64,000 nucleotides of DNA from Candidatus Aminicenantota bacterium (GTDB lineage Bacteria > Acidobacteriota > Aminicenantia > Aminicenantales > UBA8522), in NCBI GenBank assembly GCA_017886205.1, contig JAFNEO010000021.1:81253-145252 (forward strand), read 5' to 3'. A program made the translations under genes and the position numbers. Below are positions 35,661-44,895 of this stretch, one piece after another. How positions within the stretch are numbered: position 1 is the stretch's first letter; each line of letters begins with the position of its first letter. Below the pieces are notes generated by a model. The model did no database searches. It was not told the DNA's origin and saw nothing but the letters and a program-made list of their open reading frames with translations.

Positions 35661-37578
35661 TTTTCCGACCGTCATTTTCCTGGGTCAGCCGAACAGCGGC
35701 AAGAGCACCCTTTTCAATGCCATCGCCGGCCACAAGGCGTTGACTTCGAATTTTCCGGGCACGAGCTACAAGCATACCCACAGCGAGGTCAATATCGAGG
35801 GGCGGCTCCTCAACGTCGTCGACCTTCCGGGGACTTATTCGCTCAACCCCTCAGAGCCGGCCGAAAAGGTCATCCTGAGCCATCTTTTCCAGGAGAAGCC
35901 GGACCTGATCGTCAACGTCGTTGACGCCTCAATCTTGGGAAGAAGTCTGGAACTTACGCTCGAGCTCCTCGAGCTCGGCTACCCCATGATCGTCGCCCTG
36001 AACATGGTCGACCTGGCGGAAAAGAAGGGGGTCCATATCGATCCCAAAAAGCTGGAGAAGCTCTTGGGGGTCAGGGTCGTCCCCACCGTCGCCTCCCACG
36101 GCCGCGGCATCAGGGAGCTTCTCGAGGCGGCCTTCTTCTGTCTGGACAATCGATGCCCGGTGGTACCTCTCGGTTGGTCGGGAGACGTCGAGGAAGAGGT
36201 CGGCCGCTTGGCCGAAAGACTGCCCGCAGAAATCATCGTCGCGGGAAACCCTAGGTTCACGGCGATCAAGTTGATCGAAGCCAACAAGACGTTTTGCGTT
36301 GAGGTGCTGGCTGAGGCCGAACCGGAACTCAAGAGCGAGCTCGACCTGGCCAAAAAAAGAATCGAAGATAAACGCCGGGCCCTAGCCTATGAAGTCATTT
36401 CCGCGGAGCGCCACCACCTGGCCCTCAAGCTCTTCGAGGAGAGCAGCCGTGTCCGTCGGGGAAAACAGCTGAGCTGGGATCAACGTGTCGATGACGTCAT
36501 CATGCACCCCATCCTCGGCTATCTCATCCTGGTGCTCATTTTTCTGACCTTTTTCTTCCTCATCTTCAAGATCGGCGGCCCGCTCGAGGGAGCCCTCCTC
36601 GGTCCCCTGGCCCGTTTGAGAACGCTTCTTTCCGGCTGGCTGGGGGCGGGGCTGGCCTTTCATCTCGCCGATGGACTGATCCAGGGGATCGGCGGGGGAG
36701 CGGCGATCGTCCTGCCCTATTTCGTTCCGCTTCTCTTCTTTATGGCCTTTCTCGAGGACCTGGGATATCTGGCCAGGGCCGGCTTTCTCCTCGACACTTT
36801 CATGCACCGCATCGGGTTGCATGGGAAATCGGTCTCTCCCTTCATCCTGGGATTCGGCTGCAATGTCCCGGCCGTCCTCTCCACCCGGGTCCTCGAGTCG
36901 CCGCGCGACCGGACGATCACTTCGCTGCTCATTCCCTTCATCCCGTGTTCGGCCCGGACGACCATCGTCCTGGCGCTCGTTGCGTTTTACCTGGGGCCGG
37001 CCTGGGCGCTCGGGTTCTATTTCTTCAACATCCTTCTCGTGGCCGTGATCGGACGGTTACTTTCGCTCTTCTTCAAGGACCCTTCGCCGGGGCTCATCCT
37101 GGAGATTCCATCGCTCAAAGCGCCCTCCCTGATGACTATGGTACGGAAGACCTATTTGCAGCTTAAATCCTTTATCAAGTTCGCCTGGCCGCTGCTGGTC
37201 GGGGGCAGCATGGTGCTGAGCCTTCTCCAGTTCCTGGCTCTGGACAAGGTCCTGAACGTCGCCTTCTCTCCGCTGGTCGTCCACGGGCTCGGCCTGCCGC
37301 AGTCGCTGGGGATCACCCTCGTTTTCGGCTTCCTGCGAAAGGAGCTTTCTTTAATCATGATGCTCCAGGCGCTGGGCGTCGAATACAAGAACCTTCTCAC
37401 CGTCATCTCCCGGGAACAAATCCTGGTTTTCACAGTCTTCGTCAGTTTCTTCATCCCCTGTCTCTCCACGTTCGCCATTCTTTGGAAAGAGACCGGAAAA
37501 AAAATCGCCTTTCTCTCGGCCGGGTTGAGCGTCACCGTGGCGATCGCGGTCAGCCTTCTGGTGCGGCTAATTTTCTGA
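35650..37578 (+). CDS. feoB: Ferrous iron transporter B
   Basis: A 642-residue inner-membrane Fe2+ transporter. The N-terminal G domain has G1 GQPNSGKS (12-19), G2 near FPGTSYKHT, G3 DLPGTYSL and G4 NMVD, followed by a helical GDI-like region to about residue 270. The membrane part carries two Gate motifs, with ILGFGCNVPAVLSTR and PFIPCSARTTIV. Length is slightly below E. coli FeoB because the C-terminal cytosolic tail is missing. ATG lies inside feoA, so expression is coupled. Confidence 0.95.
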   Translation: MKVDFPTVIFLGQPNSGKSTLFNAIAGHKALTSNFPGTSYKHTHSEVNIEGRLLNVVDLPGTYSLNPSEPAEKVILSHLFQEKPDLIVNVVDASILGRSLELTLELLELGYPMIVALNMVDLAEKKGVHIDPKKLEKLLGVRVVPTVASHGRGIRELLEAAFFCLDNRCPVVPLGWSGDVEEEVGRLAERLPAEIIVAGNPRFTAIKLIEANKTFCVEVLAEAEPELKSELDLAKKRIEDKRRALAYEVISAERHHLALKLFEESSRVRRGKQLSWDQRVDDVIMHPILGYLILVLIFLTFFFLIFKIGGPLEGALLGPLARLRTLLSGWLGAGLAFHLADGLIQGIGGGAAIVLPYFVPLLFFMAFLEDLGYLARAGFLLDTFMHRIGLHGKSVSPFILGFGCNVPAVLSTRVLESPRDRTITSLLIPFIPCSARTTIVLALVAFYLGPAWALGFYFFNILLVAVIGRLLSLFFKDPSPGLILEIPSLKAPSLMTMVRKTYLQLKSFIKFAWPLLVGGSMVLSLLQFLALDKVLNVAFSPLVVHGLGLPQSLGITLVFGFLRKELSLIMMLQALGVEYKNLLTVISREQILVFTVFVSFFIPCLSTFAILWKETGKKIAFLSAGLSVTVAIAVSLLVRLIF

Positions 37579-37607
37579 GCCGACGCCGCGGGTCGAGATC
37601 ATCCCTC

Positions 37608-39227
37608 TTAGGAAGCAAAACTCTTCTTTTTCCGCCGCTGCCGGTGGTAGGTGACGGCGAAGCGATGGGCTTCATCGCGGATGTGCTGGAGCAGCTTCAA
37701 GGCGGGTGCGGTCCGGTCGAGACGCAGTCCTTCTTTTTCGGCCGGCGTGAAGACGACCTCCTCCCTCTTGGCCAATGAGACGACCGGCAGCCCGGTCAGC
37801 CCCAGTTTCCGTAGCTCGGCCTCTGCGGCATGCAGCTGTCCCTTGCCGCCGTCGACGAGGATGAGGTCGGGAAGTCTCCGCCCTTCCCTGAGAGCCCGGG
37901 CATAGCGCCGTCCGACGACCTCCTGGAGGCTGGCCACATCGTTGGGACCGGCGACGCTCTTAATTTTGTATTTTCGGTACTCGTTCCTGCTGGGCTCTCC
38001 ATGCTCGAAGACGACGACGGAGCCCACAGATTCCTCCCCTCCGGTGTTCGAAATATCGAAACCCTCGATGCGGCCGGGCGGCCTGTCCAGGCCGAGAATA
38101 CCGGCCAGCTCACTCAGGGCGGCGTGTTCCGGCCTCGTTTTCTTCAGCAGCCGCTCGGCATTCCGGACTGCCATCTCGACGAGCTTCCTGTCCCTCCCTC
38201 TTTGCGGGACCGAAATGCGGACGATCGAGCCTTTCTTCCGCGAGATCTGGTCGGCCAATGCCGGGCTCGAGGCGATCGGGCGGGGGAGAAGGATTTTATC
38301 GGGAAGATCTTCGCTCTGACCGTAGAAACCGTCCAGTATGCGGGCGAGCGCGGCCTCCACGGGGGCTTCCTCGGGCTCCCGGGCCACCATCTCCTCGGCG
38401 TCCCGGACCTTTCCCCGGCGCATGAAAAAGACATAGAGGGCAAGCCTGTCCTTGTCCCTGGCCAATCCGAAGATATCGGTGTCTTCGAGGCCCACGGAGA
38501 TGAGTTGCGGCCTCTCCTTGAGCTGCTCGATGGTGCGGATGAGGTCACGCCAGTGAGCCGCCTGCTCGTAGTCGAGCCGCCCCGAAGCTTCGGCCATCTT
38601 CTGCTTGAGGGCTCTCAACAGCTGGTCGGTCCTTCCCTCAAGGAAGAGCAGTGCATTGGTAACGTTTTCTCTGTATTCCGCCTCTCCTATGGACCCGACA
38701 CAAGGCGCCGAGCAGAGCTTGAGGTCGTGCTCAAGGCAGGCCCTCCGGCGTTTTCCCGGTATGTCTTCCTGGCACCCCCGCATGCCGAAATACTTGTTCA
38801 GCAGGTGGATAGTCTTGCGGGCTTGAGAAGCCGGGCTGAACGGGCCGAAGTATCGGGCGCCATCGTCCTCGACCTTCCTGGTCAGGGTGATCCCGGGATA
38901 TTTTTCCCCGACTGTCAGCTTGAGATAAGGGAAGCTCTTGTCGTCCTTGAGCCGCAGGTTGAACTTGGGCTGGTAGCGCTGGACGAAGTTGTTCTCCAGG
39001 AAGGCGGCCTCTTTTTCCGAGCCGGTGAGGATAAAATCGATGTCTGCCGTCTCCGCCATAATGTTGGTAACCTTAAGGTCGGCCGGTGTCAAGAAGTAGG
39101 AACGGACGCGGTCCTTGAGGGAACGGGCCTTGCCGATATAGACGATCTCACCCCCGGCATTCTTAAAAAAATAGACCCCCGCCTTGTCGGGGAGTTCGGC
39201 CAGCCGCTGCTTGAGCTTGTCCTCCAT
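37608..39227 (-). CDS. uvrC: Excinuclease ABC subunit C, lacking the C-terminal HhH domain
   Basis: A 539-residue nucleotide excision repair nuclease. The GIY-YIG domain (DKAGVYFFKNAGGEIVYIGK) makes the 3' cut; a UVR motif near 205-240 binds UvrB; the RNase-H-like 5' nuclease shows RIEGFDISNTGG, LILVDGGKGQL and the final HIRDEAHRFAVTYHR. UvrC proteins normally continue with a helix-hairpin-helix pair of about 60 residues; this one stops after RRKKKSFAS, 29 bases from the convergent feoB stop. It follows uvrB on the same strand with a 5-base gap. Confidence 0.93.
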   Translation of the reverse strand: MEDKLKQRLAELPDKAGVYFFKNAGGEIVYIGKARSLKDRVRSYFLTPADLKVTNIMAETADIDFILTGSEKEAAFLENNFVQRYQPKFNLRLKDDKSFPYLKLTVGEKYPGITLTRKVEDDGARYFGPFSPASQARKTIHLLNKYFGMRGCQEDIPGKRRRACLEHDLKLCSAPCVGSIGEAEYRENVTNALLFLEGRTDQLLRALKQKMAEASGRLDYEQAAHWRDLIRTIEQLKERPQLISVGLEDTDIFGLARDKDRLALYVFFMRRGKVRDAEEMVAREPEEAPVEAALARILDGFYGQSEDLPDKILLPRPIASSPALADQISRKKGSIVRISVPQRGRDRKLVEMAVRNAERLLKKTRPEHAALSELAGILGLDRPPGRIEGFDISNTGGEESVGSVVVFEHGEPSRNEYRKYKIKSVAGPNDVASLQEVVGRRYARALREGRRLPDLILVDGGKGQLHAAEAELRKLGLTGLPVVSLAKREEVVFTPAEKEGLRLDRTAPALKLLQHIRDEAHRFAVTYHRQRRKKKSFAS

Positions 39228-39232
39228 GGCGA

Positions 39233-41227
39233 TCAGAATCCCATCTCCAATTCCCTCTTCTTAAGCTTGACCAGCTCGTCCCGAAGTCTCGCCGCCTTCT
39301 CAAACTCGAGATTCCCGGCCGCATCCTTCATCAGTTTCTCCAGCTCCTCCATTTTTTTCTTTCTGATCTCGGGCGATAGGTAGACTGCCTTCTCTTCGGA
39401 TATGCGGCTGTAATCCAGATAGTCCCTCTCATACATGCTGGTCATGACCTCGTCGATCTGCTTGCGGATCGACTGGGGAGTGATGTTGTTCTCGAGGTTA
39501 TACTTCTCCTGGATCTGGCGGCGCCGGTTTGTCTCGGCGAGGGCTTGAGCCATGGATCCAGTGACCGCATCGGCATAGAGAATAGCTTTTCCGGCCACAT
39601 TCCTGGCCGCCCGGCCGAACGTTTGGATGAGAGAAGTCGAAGAGCGGAGGAAACCTTCCTTATCGGCATCCAGGATGGCCACGAGCGACACCTCGGGAAG
39701 GTCCAGTCCTTCACGCAGCAGGTTGATACCGATCAAGGCGTCGAACTGGCCTTTCCTCAAGTCGCGCAGGATGCTGACCCGCTCCAGGGTTTCGATGTCC
39801 GAGTGAAGATAGCGGACCCGGAGACCGAGCTCGTGGTAGTGCCGCGTCAGGTCTTCGGCCATCCTCTTGGTCAGCGTTGTCACGAGGGTGCGCTCGTTTC
39901 TTTCTGCCCGCCGCCTGATCTCGTCCATCAGGTCATCCACCTGGCCCTTGACCGGACGGACCTCGACCTCCGGGTCGGTCAGGCCGGTCGGCCGGATGAT
40001 CTGCTCGATGACCTTGCGCTTTGACTCGCGGATCTCGTAATCGCCGGGCGTCGCCGAAACATAGAGCACCTGGCCCGTCCGTGTCCCGAATTCCTTGAAG
40101 TTGAGGGGCCGGTTATCGAGCGCCGAGGGCAGCCGGAACCCGTGCTCGACGAGCGTCAGCTTGCGGGAGCGGTCGCCGTGATACATCCCGCCGATCTGGG
40201 GCACGGTCACGTGCGACTCGTCGATGATGGTCAGGAAATCCCGGGGAAAATAATCGAGGAGCGTGTAGGGCGGCTCTCCCGGCCGGCGCTGACTCAGATA
40301 CAACGAGTAGTTCTCGATGCCGGGGCAGTAGCCGAATTCGCGCAGCATCTCGAGGTCATAGAGGGTCCTCTCCTCGATGCGTTCGGCCTCGACGAGTTTT
40401 CCCTGTTTGCGGAAGAAATCGATCCGTTCAGCCAGCTCCTTCTCGATGCCGGCGACTGAGGCGAGGAGGACATCCTGGGGGGTGGAGAAGAACGTCCGGG
40501 GATGGATGACGATCTCGTCGAATGTCTCGACCGTCCGGCCCAACAGCGAGTCTATGGAAGAGATGCCGGCCACCCCGTTATCCGCCAGCTCGATGCGGTA
40601 GGCCAGATCCTCATAGGAGGGGAAGACGTCGATGATGTCGCCCCGCAGCCGGAACGTCCCTCTTTTGAAGTCGTCTTCCTGCCGCTCATATTGCATGCTC
40701 ACCAGAGCCTCGACAATCTTTTTCCGGGACATGGCCTGTCCCCTGGCCAGGCGAAAGCTCATCGAATAGTAGGTCTCCGGCGCCCCGATCCCGTAGATGC
40801 AGGAGACCGAGGCGACGATGATGACGTCACGCCTCTGGAAGAGCGAGTTCGTGGCGCAGAGACGCATCCGGTCGATCTCATCGTTGATGGTCGCTTCCTT
40901 GGCGATATAGGTGTTGGAGGCGGGGATGTAGGCTTCCGGCTGGTAGTAATCATAGTAGCTGACAAAATACTCAACCGCGTTGCGCGGGAAGAACCGCCGG
41001 AATTCCTGGTAGAGCTGGGCGGCCAGGGTTTTGTTGTGGGAGATGACCAGCACGGGTCTCTGGATGCGGGCGATGACATTGGCCATGGTGAATGTTTTGC
41101 CAGAACCTGTGACACCCATCAAGACTTGGTGGAGATTTCCCGCTCCCATGCTTTCGATGAGGGCATCGATGGCCTTGACCTGGTCCCCCTTGGGCGTGAA
41201 TTCCGAATGGAGCTCGAACTTTTTCAT
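39233..41227 (-). CDS. uvrB: Excinuclease ABC subunit B
   Basis: A 664-residue damage-verifying helicase-like protein. Walker A is GVTGSGKT (38-45). The beta-hairpin that clamps DNA is [12 protein letters not shown]; later helicase motifs include [26 protein letters not shown] and [11 protein letters not shown]. The C-terminal UVR domain (about 620-660) binds UvrC. It heads a uvrB-uvrC unit. A TATAAT ends 7 bases before the ATG. Confidence 0.96.
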   Translation of the reverse strand: MKKFELHSEFTPKGDQVKAIDALIESMGAGNLHQVLMGVTGSGKTFTMANVIARIQRPVLVISHNKTLAAQLYQEFRRFFPRNAVEYFVSYYDYYQPEAYIPASNTYIAKEATINDEIDRMRLCATNSLFQRRDVIIVASVSCIYGIGAPETYYSMSFRLARGQAMSRKKIVEALVSMQYERQEDDFKRGTFRLRGDIIDVFPSYEDLAYRIELADNGVAGISSIDSLLGRTVETFDEIVIHPRTFFSTPQDVLLASVAGIEKELAERIDFFRKQGKLVEAERIEERTLYDLEMLREFGYCPGIENYSLYLSQRRPGEPPYTLLDYFPRDFLTIIDESHVTVPQIGGMYHGDRSRKLTLVEHGFRLPSALDNRPLNFKEFGTRTGQVLYVSATPGDYEIRESKRKVIEQIIRPTGLTDPEVEVRPVKGQVDDLMDEIRRRAERNERTLVTTLTKRMAEDLTRHYHELGLRVRYLHSDIETLERVSILRDLRKGQFDALIGINLLREGLDLPEVSLVAILDADKEGFLRSSTSLIQTFGRAARNVAGKAILYADAVTGSMAQALAETNRRRQIQEKYNLENNITPQSIRKQIDEVMTSMYERDYLDYSRISEEKAVYLSPEIRKKKMEELEKLMKDAAGNLEFEKAARLRDELVKLKKRELEMGF

Positions 41228-41234
41228 CGGCCTT

Positions 41235-41263
41235 ATTATATCAATTTTTTAGGGGCCGGTCAG
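41235..41263 (-). promoter_or_regulatory. uvrB promoter, probably leaderless
   Basis: Minus-strand TATAAT (41240-41235) is perfect; CTGACC (41263-41258), 17 bases upstream, is a four-of-six -35. Seven bases separate the -10 from the ATG, the same spacing as at secA. Confidence 0.5.
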
Positions 41264-41297
41264 AAGGGGGAGTGCAGGAAGAGAATGGGCGGGACGA

Positions 41298-41663
41298 TTA
41301 CGGCTTGGTTAGGATCTTGACAGTCCCCTTGAACTGGGCCCCGTCCTCGATCGAGATGACGGCGGCAGAAAGGTCGCCTCGCATCCGGCCCGTCTTCTCG
41401 ATGATGACCTTTCCCGAGGCCGTGATATTCCCGACGAACTCTCCTCGGATGCGGACGTTCCTGACCCGGACTTCGGCCTCGACCCGACCGCTTTGATCGA
41501 CTAATAAATCGTTCTCGGGGAGCGCGATCTTGCCGCGGACCTGCCCCCGGACCACGAGGTCTTCCCGGCCGCTGAATTCACCCTGGATAAGGCTGGTCGG
41601 ACTGAGATGGGAAACCCCGTCCGGATGCTCCAAGGACGGGTCCTTTTTATCTGGGAGTGTCAT
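41298..41663 (-). CDS. Bactofilin-family polymer-forming protein
   Basis: A 121-residue protein with the DUF583 right-handed beta-helix: repeated short strands such as SLIQGEFSGREDLVVRGQVR, GRVEAEVRVRNVRIRGEFVG and GKVIIEKTGRMRGDL. Bactofilins polymerise into filaments that scaffold envelope and shape functions. ATG 41663 is chosen because AAGGTGAG lies 5 bases upstream and the promoter at 41695-41723 covers the in-frame upstream ATG. Confidence 0.88.
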   Translation of the reverse strand: MTLPDKKDPSLEHPDGVSHLSPTSLIQGEFSGREDLVVRGQVRGKIALPENDLLVDQSGRVEAEVRVRNVRIRGEFVGNITASGKVIIEKTGRMRGDLSAAVISIEDGAQFKGTVKILTKP

Positions 41664-41694
41664 GGTCTCACCTTCAAAGAGTAGATCCCGCCCG

Positions 41695-41723
41695 ATTATA
41701 GATTTGAGCCCCCGCATTGTCAA
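41695..41723 (-). promoter_or_regulatory. Perfect sigma70 promoter of the bactofilin gene
   Basis: TTGACA (41723-41718), a 17-base spacer and TATAAT (41700-41695) on the minus strand match consensus at all 12 positions. The predicted leader is about 25 bases. Its -35 overlaps the -35 of the divergent promoter. Confidence 0.7.
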
Positions 41724-41745
41724 TCCGTCGCCGATTCTCTAGAAT
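41717..41745 (+). promoter_or_regulatory. Promoter of the CBM9-esterase gene
   Basis: TTGTCA (41717-41722) and TAGAAT (41740-41745) are 17 bases apart. TTGTCAA again serves both strands, exactly as at 7633-7639. Confidence 0.55.
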
Positions 41746-41765
41746 AGAATCAGAGGAGTCTGGTA

Positions 41766-43751
41766 ATGCAGATAATAAAATTGTGGATGTGCCGAATTTT
41801 TTTGTCTCTTTTGGGTCTTGGTTGGCTCGCCCTGCCGGCCCAACAGCCCGAGAGACTTAAGATTATCCAGGCTGAGAGCCGGTTCACCATCGACGGAGAC
41901 CTGGCGGATTGGGCGGCGCTGGAAGATGTCCCCATCCAATTCACTGCCGAAGGCAAGGTGCTCCCCCCGTCTGCAGACTTGACGGTCACGGCCCGGTTCA
42001 GCTTCGACTCCGAGTATTTTTACGCGGCGCTCAAGGTCCTGGACGACCGAATCGAGTTCCCGGACATGAGTCGCCGTGAGGGCGACGGTTTTTACCTGGC
42101 CTTCGTTAGCCCTGAGGCGGCCGCTTCGAGCGACCGCTCCTTGATCTTCGGCTTCTCCCGGTTCGGGAATGAGGCCGTCGCCCTCATCGATAGGCCGGGA
42201 GACGAGGGGGTCGCTCCGGCCAGGGACGTCCAGCTTCAGATTAAGTTAGGCGAACCCGAGCAGTCGGTGTTCTATGAACTGGCGATCCCCTGGAAATACA
42301 TCCCCTATTTCCGCCCGTTCTTCCAGCAGAAATTGGGGATCAACCTCACCTATGATGATTTGGACGCCGGGCAAAAAGAGGTCGTCCAGCTCGTCCCCGA
42401 CCCGGAGTATGCGCCCGAGAGCGCCGCTCCGAAAAAAGGCCTGAGCGCTGAGTTCGTCTTGGGTCCCCCGCGGGTCCTGGAATTTCAATCCTCCCTGAAT
42501 GCCAACCATTTCTATCCTGAGGATGAGCGGAAGCTCAACCTGGCCGTCCATTCGCCGGCGCCTCAATCCGGCTGGCTGGTCAGGATGATCCTGACGACAC
42601 CCCTGGGCAACGTCCAGTCCCAAAGGCCCTTGTCATTCAACCAGGGGATGAACATCCTCAGCTTCCCGGTCGAACTGGAGAAGACAACGACCGGTATCCG
42701 TGAACTCAGCCTGGGCGTGATCGATGAAAAGGGAGCGCTCCGCTATACCGACGACAAGCGGTTTTTTTTGATGGACAGACAGGAATTCGAGGCTTATGAG
42801 GTCAAGCTGGCCGATATCAAGAAAGGGGAGCTATTCGCCACAGACCTCGTCTTCCGGGAAAGCCTGCCCATACTGGAGATCCGCCTCCAATGGATACGGG
42901 ATTTCATGGAAAAATCACCCGCCTTCGCCGACCTGGAAGCCGTCCAGCAGTGGAACCTGGACATCAAGGACCTGTTCAAGCTGGTCGAAGAGGCCAAGCC
43001 GGCTCTTTTCCCTGCTGGGAGAATTGCGCGTCTTGGATATCGCTCGGAAGCCGACGGGGCTCTGCGGTCTTACTCCCTCCTCGTCCCGGATTGGTACGAT
43101 CAGAAGACTCCTCTGCCTCTCCTGGTCACCCTGGCCGGAGGAGCGGCCGATGAGCGGCGGGCGATGTTCGGCATGGCTTCGAGCTACTTCGGTCCGAAGG
43201 TCCGGAAAAGAGCCGGGGATTTTTTCATGCTTGCGCCCAAGGTCGAAGATCCAGCGGGGTGGTATGCCGGAGGTTCTGCCCAGCGGGTGATCGAGACGAT
43301 CGAGCATCTGGCCAAGATCTACAGTGTCAACACCAAGAGCATCGTCCTGGACGGCTTCTCCAGAGGGGGCTACGGAGCCCTGCGGTTGGCGTTCCAGAAC
43401 ACGGGAACCTTTAGAGGTGTCATCGTCCGTTCGGGGATACTCATCCCGCCCCAGCATTCCGGAGCGGAAAGCATCATGGATATGCTCGACCGGGCGAAAA
43501 ACCAGAATATCCTCATCGTCCATGGGGACGAGGACAAGGCCGCCCCGGTAAATGAGGTGCGACGGGTGGTAGCGCGCCTCCAGGAGTTCAAAGCCAACGT
43601 CCGCTATATCGAGGTAAAGGGCTCCGGGTCAGATAACTACGACAAATGGGATGATGTTTTTAGCTGGCTGAGGGATACGCTGGGCGACTCGATCGTCAAT
43701 ATGAAACCTCCCAAGAAACAGCGTGACAAGGAGCCGGAAAAGAAAAAATAG
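41766..43751 (+). CDS. Exported CBM9-like / alpha-beta hydrolase fusion
   Basis: A 661-residue protein with a signal peptide (IFLSLLGLGWLALPAQQ). Residues 35-235 resemble the CBM9-like sugar-binding fold (FTIDGDLADWAALEDV, DGFYLAFVSP, YELAIPWKYI). Residues 420-640 are an esterase/PHB-depolymerase-type hydrolase with nucleophile Ser in DGFSRGGYGALR and a possible acid in ILIVHGDEDKAAP. The place where the catalytic His is expected reads KGSGSDNYDKWDDVF, with no His, so activity is in doubt. GAGGAG precedes ATG 41766. Confidence 0.75.
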   Translation: MQIIKLWMCRIFLSLLGLGWLALPAQQPERLKIIQAESRFTIDGDLADWAALEDVPIQFTAEGKVLPPSADLTVTARFSFDSEYFYAALKVLDDRIEFPDMSRREGDGFYLAFVSPEAAASSDRSLIFGFSRFGNEAVALIDRPGDEGVAPARDVQLQIKLGEPEQSVFYELAIPWKYIPYFRPFFQQKLGINLTYDDLDAGQKEVVQLVPDPEYAPESAAPKKGLSAEFVLGPPRVLEFQSSLNANHFYPEDERKLNLAVHSPAPQSGWLVRMILTTPLGNVQSQRPLSFNQGMNILSFPVELEKTTTGIRELSLGVIDEKGALRYTDDKRFFLMDRQEFEAYEVKLADIKKGELFATDLVFRESLPILEIRLQWIRDFMEKSPAFADLEAVQQWNLDIKDLFKLVEEAKPALFPAGRIARLGYRSEADGALRSYSLLVPDWYDQKTPLPLLVTLAGGAADERRAMFGMASSYFGPKVRKRAGDFFMLAPKVEDPAGWYAGGSAQRVIETIEHLAKIYSVNTKSIVLDGFSRGGYGALRLAFQNTGTFRGVIVRSGILIPPQHSGAESIMDMLDRAKNQNILIVHGDEDKAAPVNEVRRVVARLQEFKANVRYIEVKGSGSDNYDKWDDVFSWLRDTLGDSIVNMKPPKKQRDKEPEKKK

Positions 43752-43833
43752 CTCCTCGCCGTTCCGCTAAATCGAGCTTCCTCTGAAAGAATTCATCTAC
43801 CTCTTAGGCTCCCAGGTTGCATTTTCGTGGAAA

Positions 43834-43852
43834 TGTATTAATATTTAATACA
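43834..43852. promoter_or_regulatory. Perfect palindromic operator of the RHH/PIN pair
   Basis: TGTATTAATATTTAATACA is an 8-3-8 perfect inverted repeat, 10 bases before the RHH gene. A promoter with TTGCAT (43817-43822) and TAATAT (43839-43844) overlaps it. The antitoxin is likely to bind here and repress its own operon. Confidence 0.6.
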
Positions 43853-43862
43853 GGAGTGAGAA

Positions 43863-44081
43863 ATGAGGACCATAATATCCGTCAGTTTCCCTAAGGAGAT
43901 GGCCGTGGAGCTCGATAAACTGGCCAAGGAGTCCGGCCGGACAAGAAGCGAAATCGTCAAGGAAGCCCTTCGCTCCTTCCTCTGGGAAGAGCGGTTCAGG
44001 ACGTTCCGCAGCAAGATTCGGCCGCAGGCAAAGAAGCGGGGGTTCGTCACGGACGAGGACGTTTTCAGAGACATCTCGTGA
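43863..44081 (+). CDS. Ribbon-helix-helix antitoxin (CopG-like)
   Basis: A 72-residue protein. The N-terminal strand TIISVSFPKEMAVELDKLAK and helix GRTRSEIVKEALRSFL make a complete RHH DNA-binding domain; the charged C-terminus should wrap the toxin. CAGGAGTGAG precedes the ATG. The stop overlaps the toxin start by 4 bases. Confidence 0.85.
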   Translation: MRTIISVSFPKEMAVELDKLAKESGRTRSEIVKEALRSFLWEERFRTFRSKIRPQAKKRGFVTDEDVFRDIS

Positions 44082-44485
44082 GAGCCGTCTTTGACACGAA
44101 TATCCTGGTGTCCGCCTTCGCGACGGAAGGACTCTGCGCCAGGCTCCTGATCCGGGCGAACAGGAGGGAATTCGACCTGTTTATTTCTCCGGCCATACGG
44201 AAGGAATTCGAAAGCGCTCTGGAAAGGAAAGTCGGCCTCTCGCCAGAAGAGATCCGGGAAGCTCTCCTTTTGCTAGAAGAGGCGGCGAAAACTGTAGATC
44301 CCGCCAAGCGGAATATTCGGATCATTGGAGTCTGTCGCGATGAGCCCGATCATTCTATTCTCGAGGCCGCTCTCGCTTGCCGAGCAGAATTCATCATCAC
44401 GGGAGACCGGGACCTCCTCGACCTCAAGGAATTCCGCAAGATCAGGATTGTGACTCCCCGGGAATTCGAGCTTTTATTCGAATAA
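44078..44485 (+). CDS. PIN-domain toxin ribonuclease
   Basis: A 135-residue PIN protein of the COG1569 type. Acidic metal-binding residues are seen in VFDTNILVSAF, in the SPAIRKEFE helix, in CRDEPDHSILEAAL and in IITGDRDLLDL. Such toxins cleave RNA and are held by the RHH partner. The start is GTG 44078 inside the antitoxin stop. All expected acidic residues are present, so it may be active. Confidence 0.86.
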   Translation: MRAVFDTNILVSAFATEGLCARLLIRANRREFDLFISPAIRKEFESALERKVGLSPEEIREALLLLEEAAKTVDPAKRNIRIIGVCRDEPDHSILEAALACRAEFIITGDRDLLDLKEFRKIRIVTPREFELLFE

Positions 44486-44895
44486 GGCGTGTCGAGGGTG
44501 TTGACTGTGTCTGTCAGTGTTGGACGTGGTTGAAAAGACAAACGACAAATCAATCCTTCTCAACCTTTTAACTCTGGCCATCAACTCCGGCTTTGCCCAG
44601 GGCAAGAATGCAAACGCAACGATTGTAATGTTCATCTTTGTTTCTTTGATAATTGCGGTCAACCTCGTGGTCATCAGCGGCGTCCTCGAAGGAAAGCAGA
44701 CCAGGTCCAAGTTTTCTCACCTGATAGTCCGTCCGATCCAGTTCTTCGGCGTCTTTCCCATACCGGAAGATGAAAAGAATTGCATATTTCGAGAATTTTT
44801 TTTATCTTACACTTACCTCGTTACCTTGTATAAGCGATTTTAGTGAAGTCCCATTGGCATAAAAATCAAATTTTTGCTTTTAAGGAGGCAAGGGA
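44486..44895. other. Region without a convincing gene
   Basis: About 400 bases between the PIN toxin and the PurL-like gene. A 108-codon plus-strand frame (44517-44843) has one hydrophobic segment (MFIFVSLIIAVNLVVISG) but no ribosome site and no family I know; an antisense frame overlaps it. TTAAGGAGGCAAGGG at 44880-44894 is the ribosome site of the next gene. Confidence 0.3.

Noticed and set aside
37830-39383. A 517-codon open frame on the plus strand
   Set aside because: It is antisense to uvrC and the uvrB 3' end. No ribosome site, no recognisable family.
44517-44843. Possible 108-residue membrane protein
   Set aside because: One hydrophobic stretch only, GTG start without ribosome site, and an overlapping antisense frame of equal quality. 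Kept as an unannotated region.
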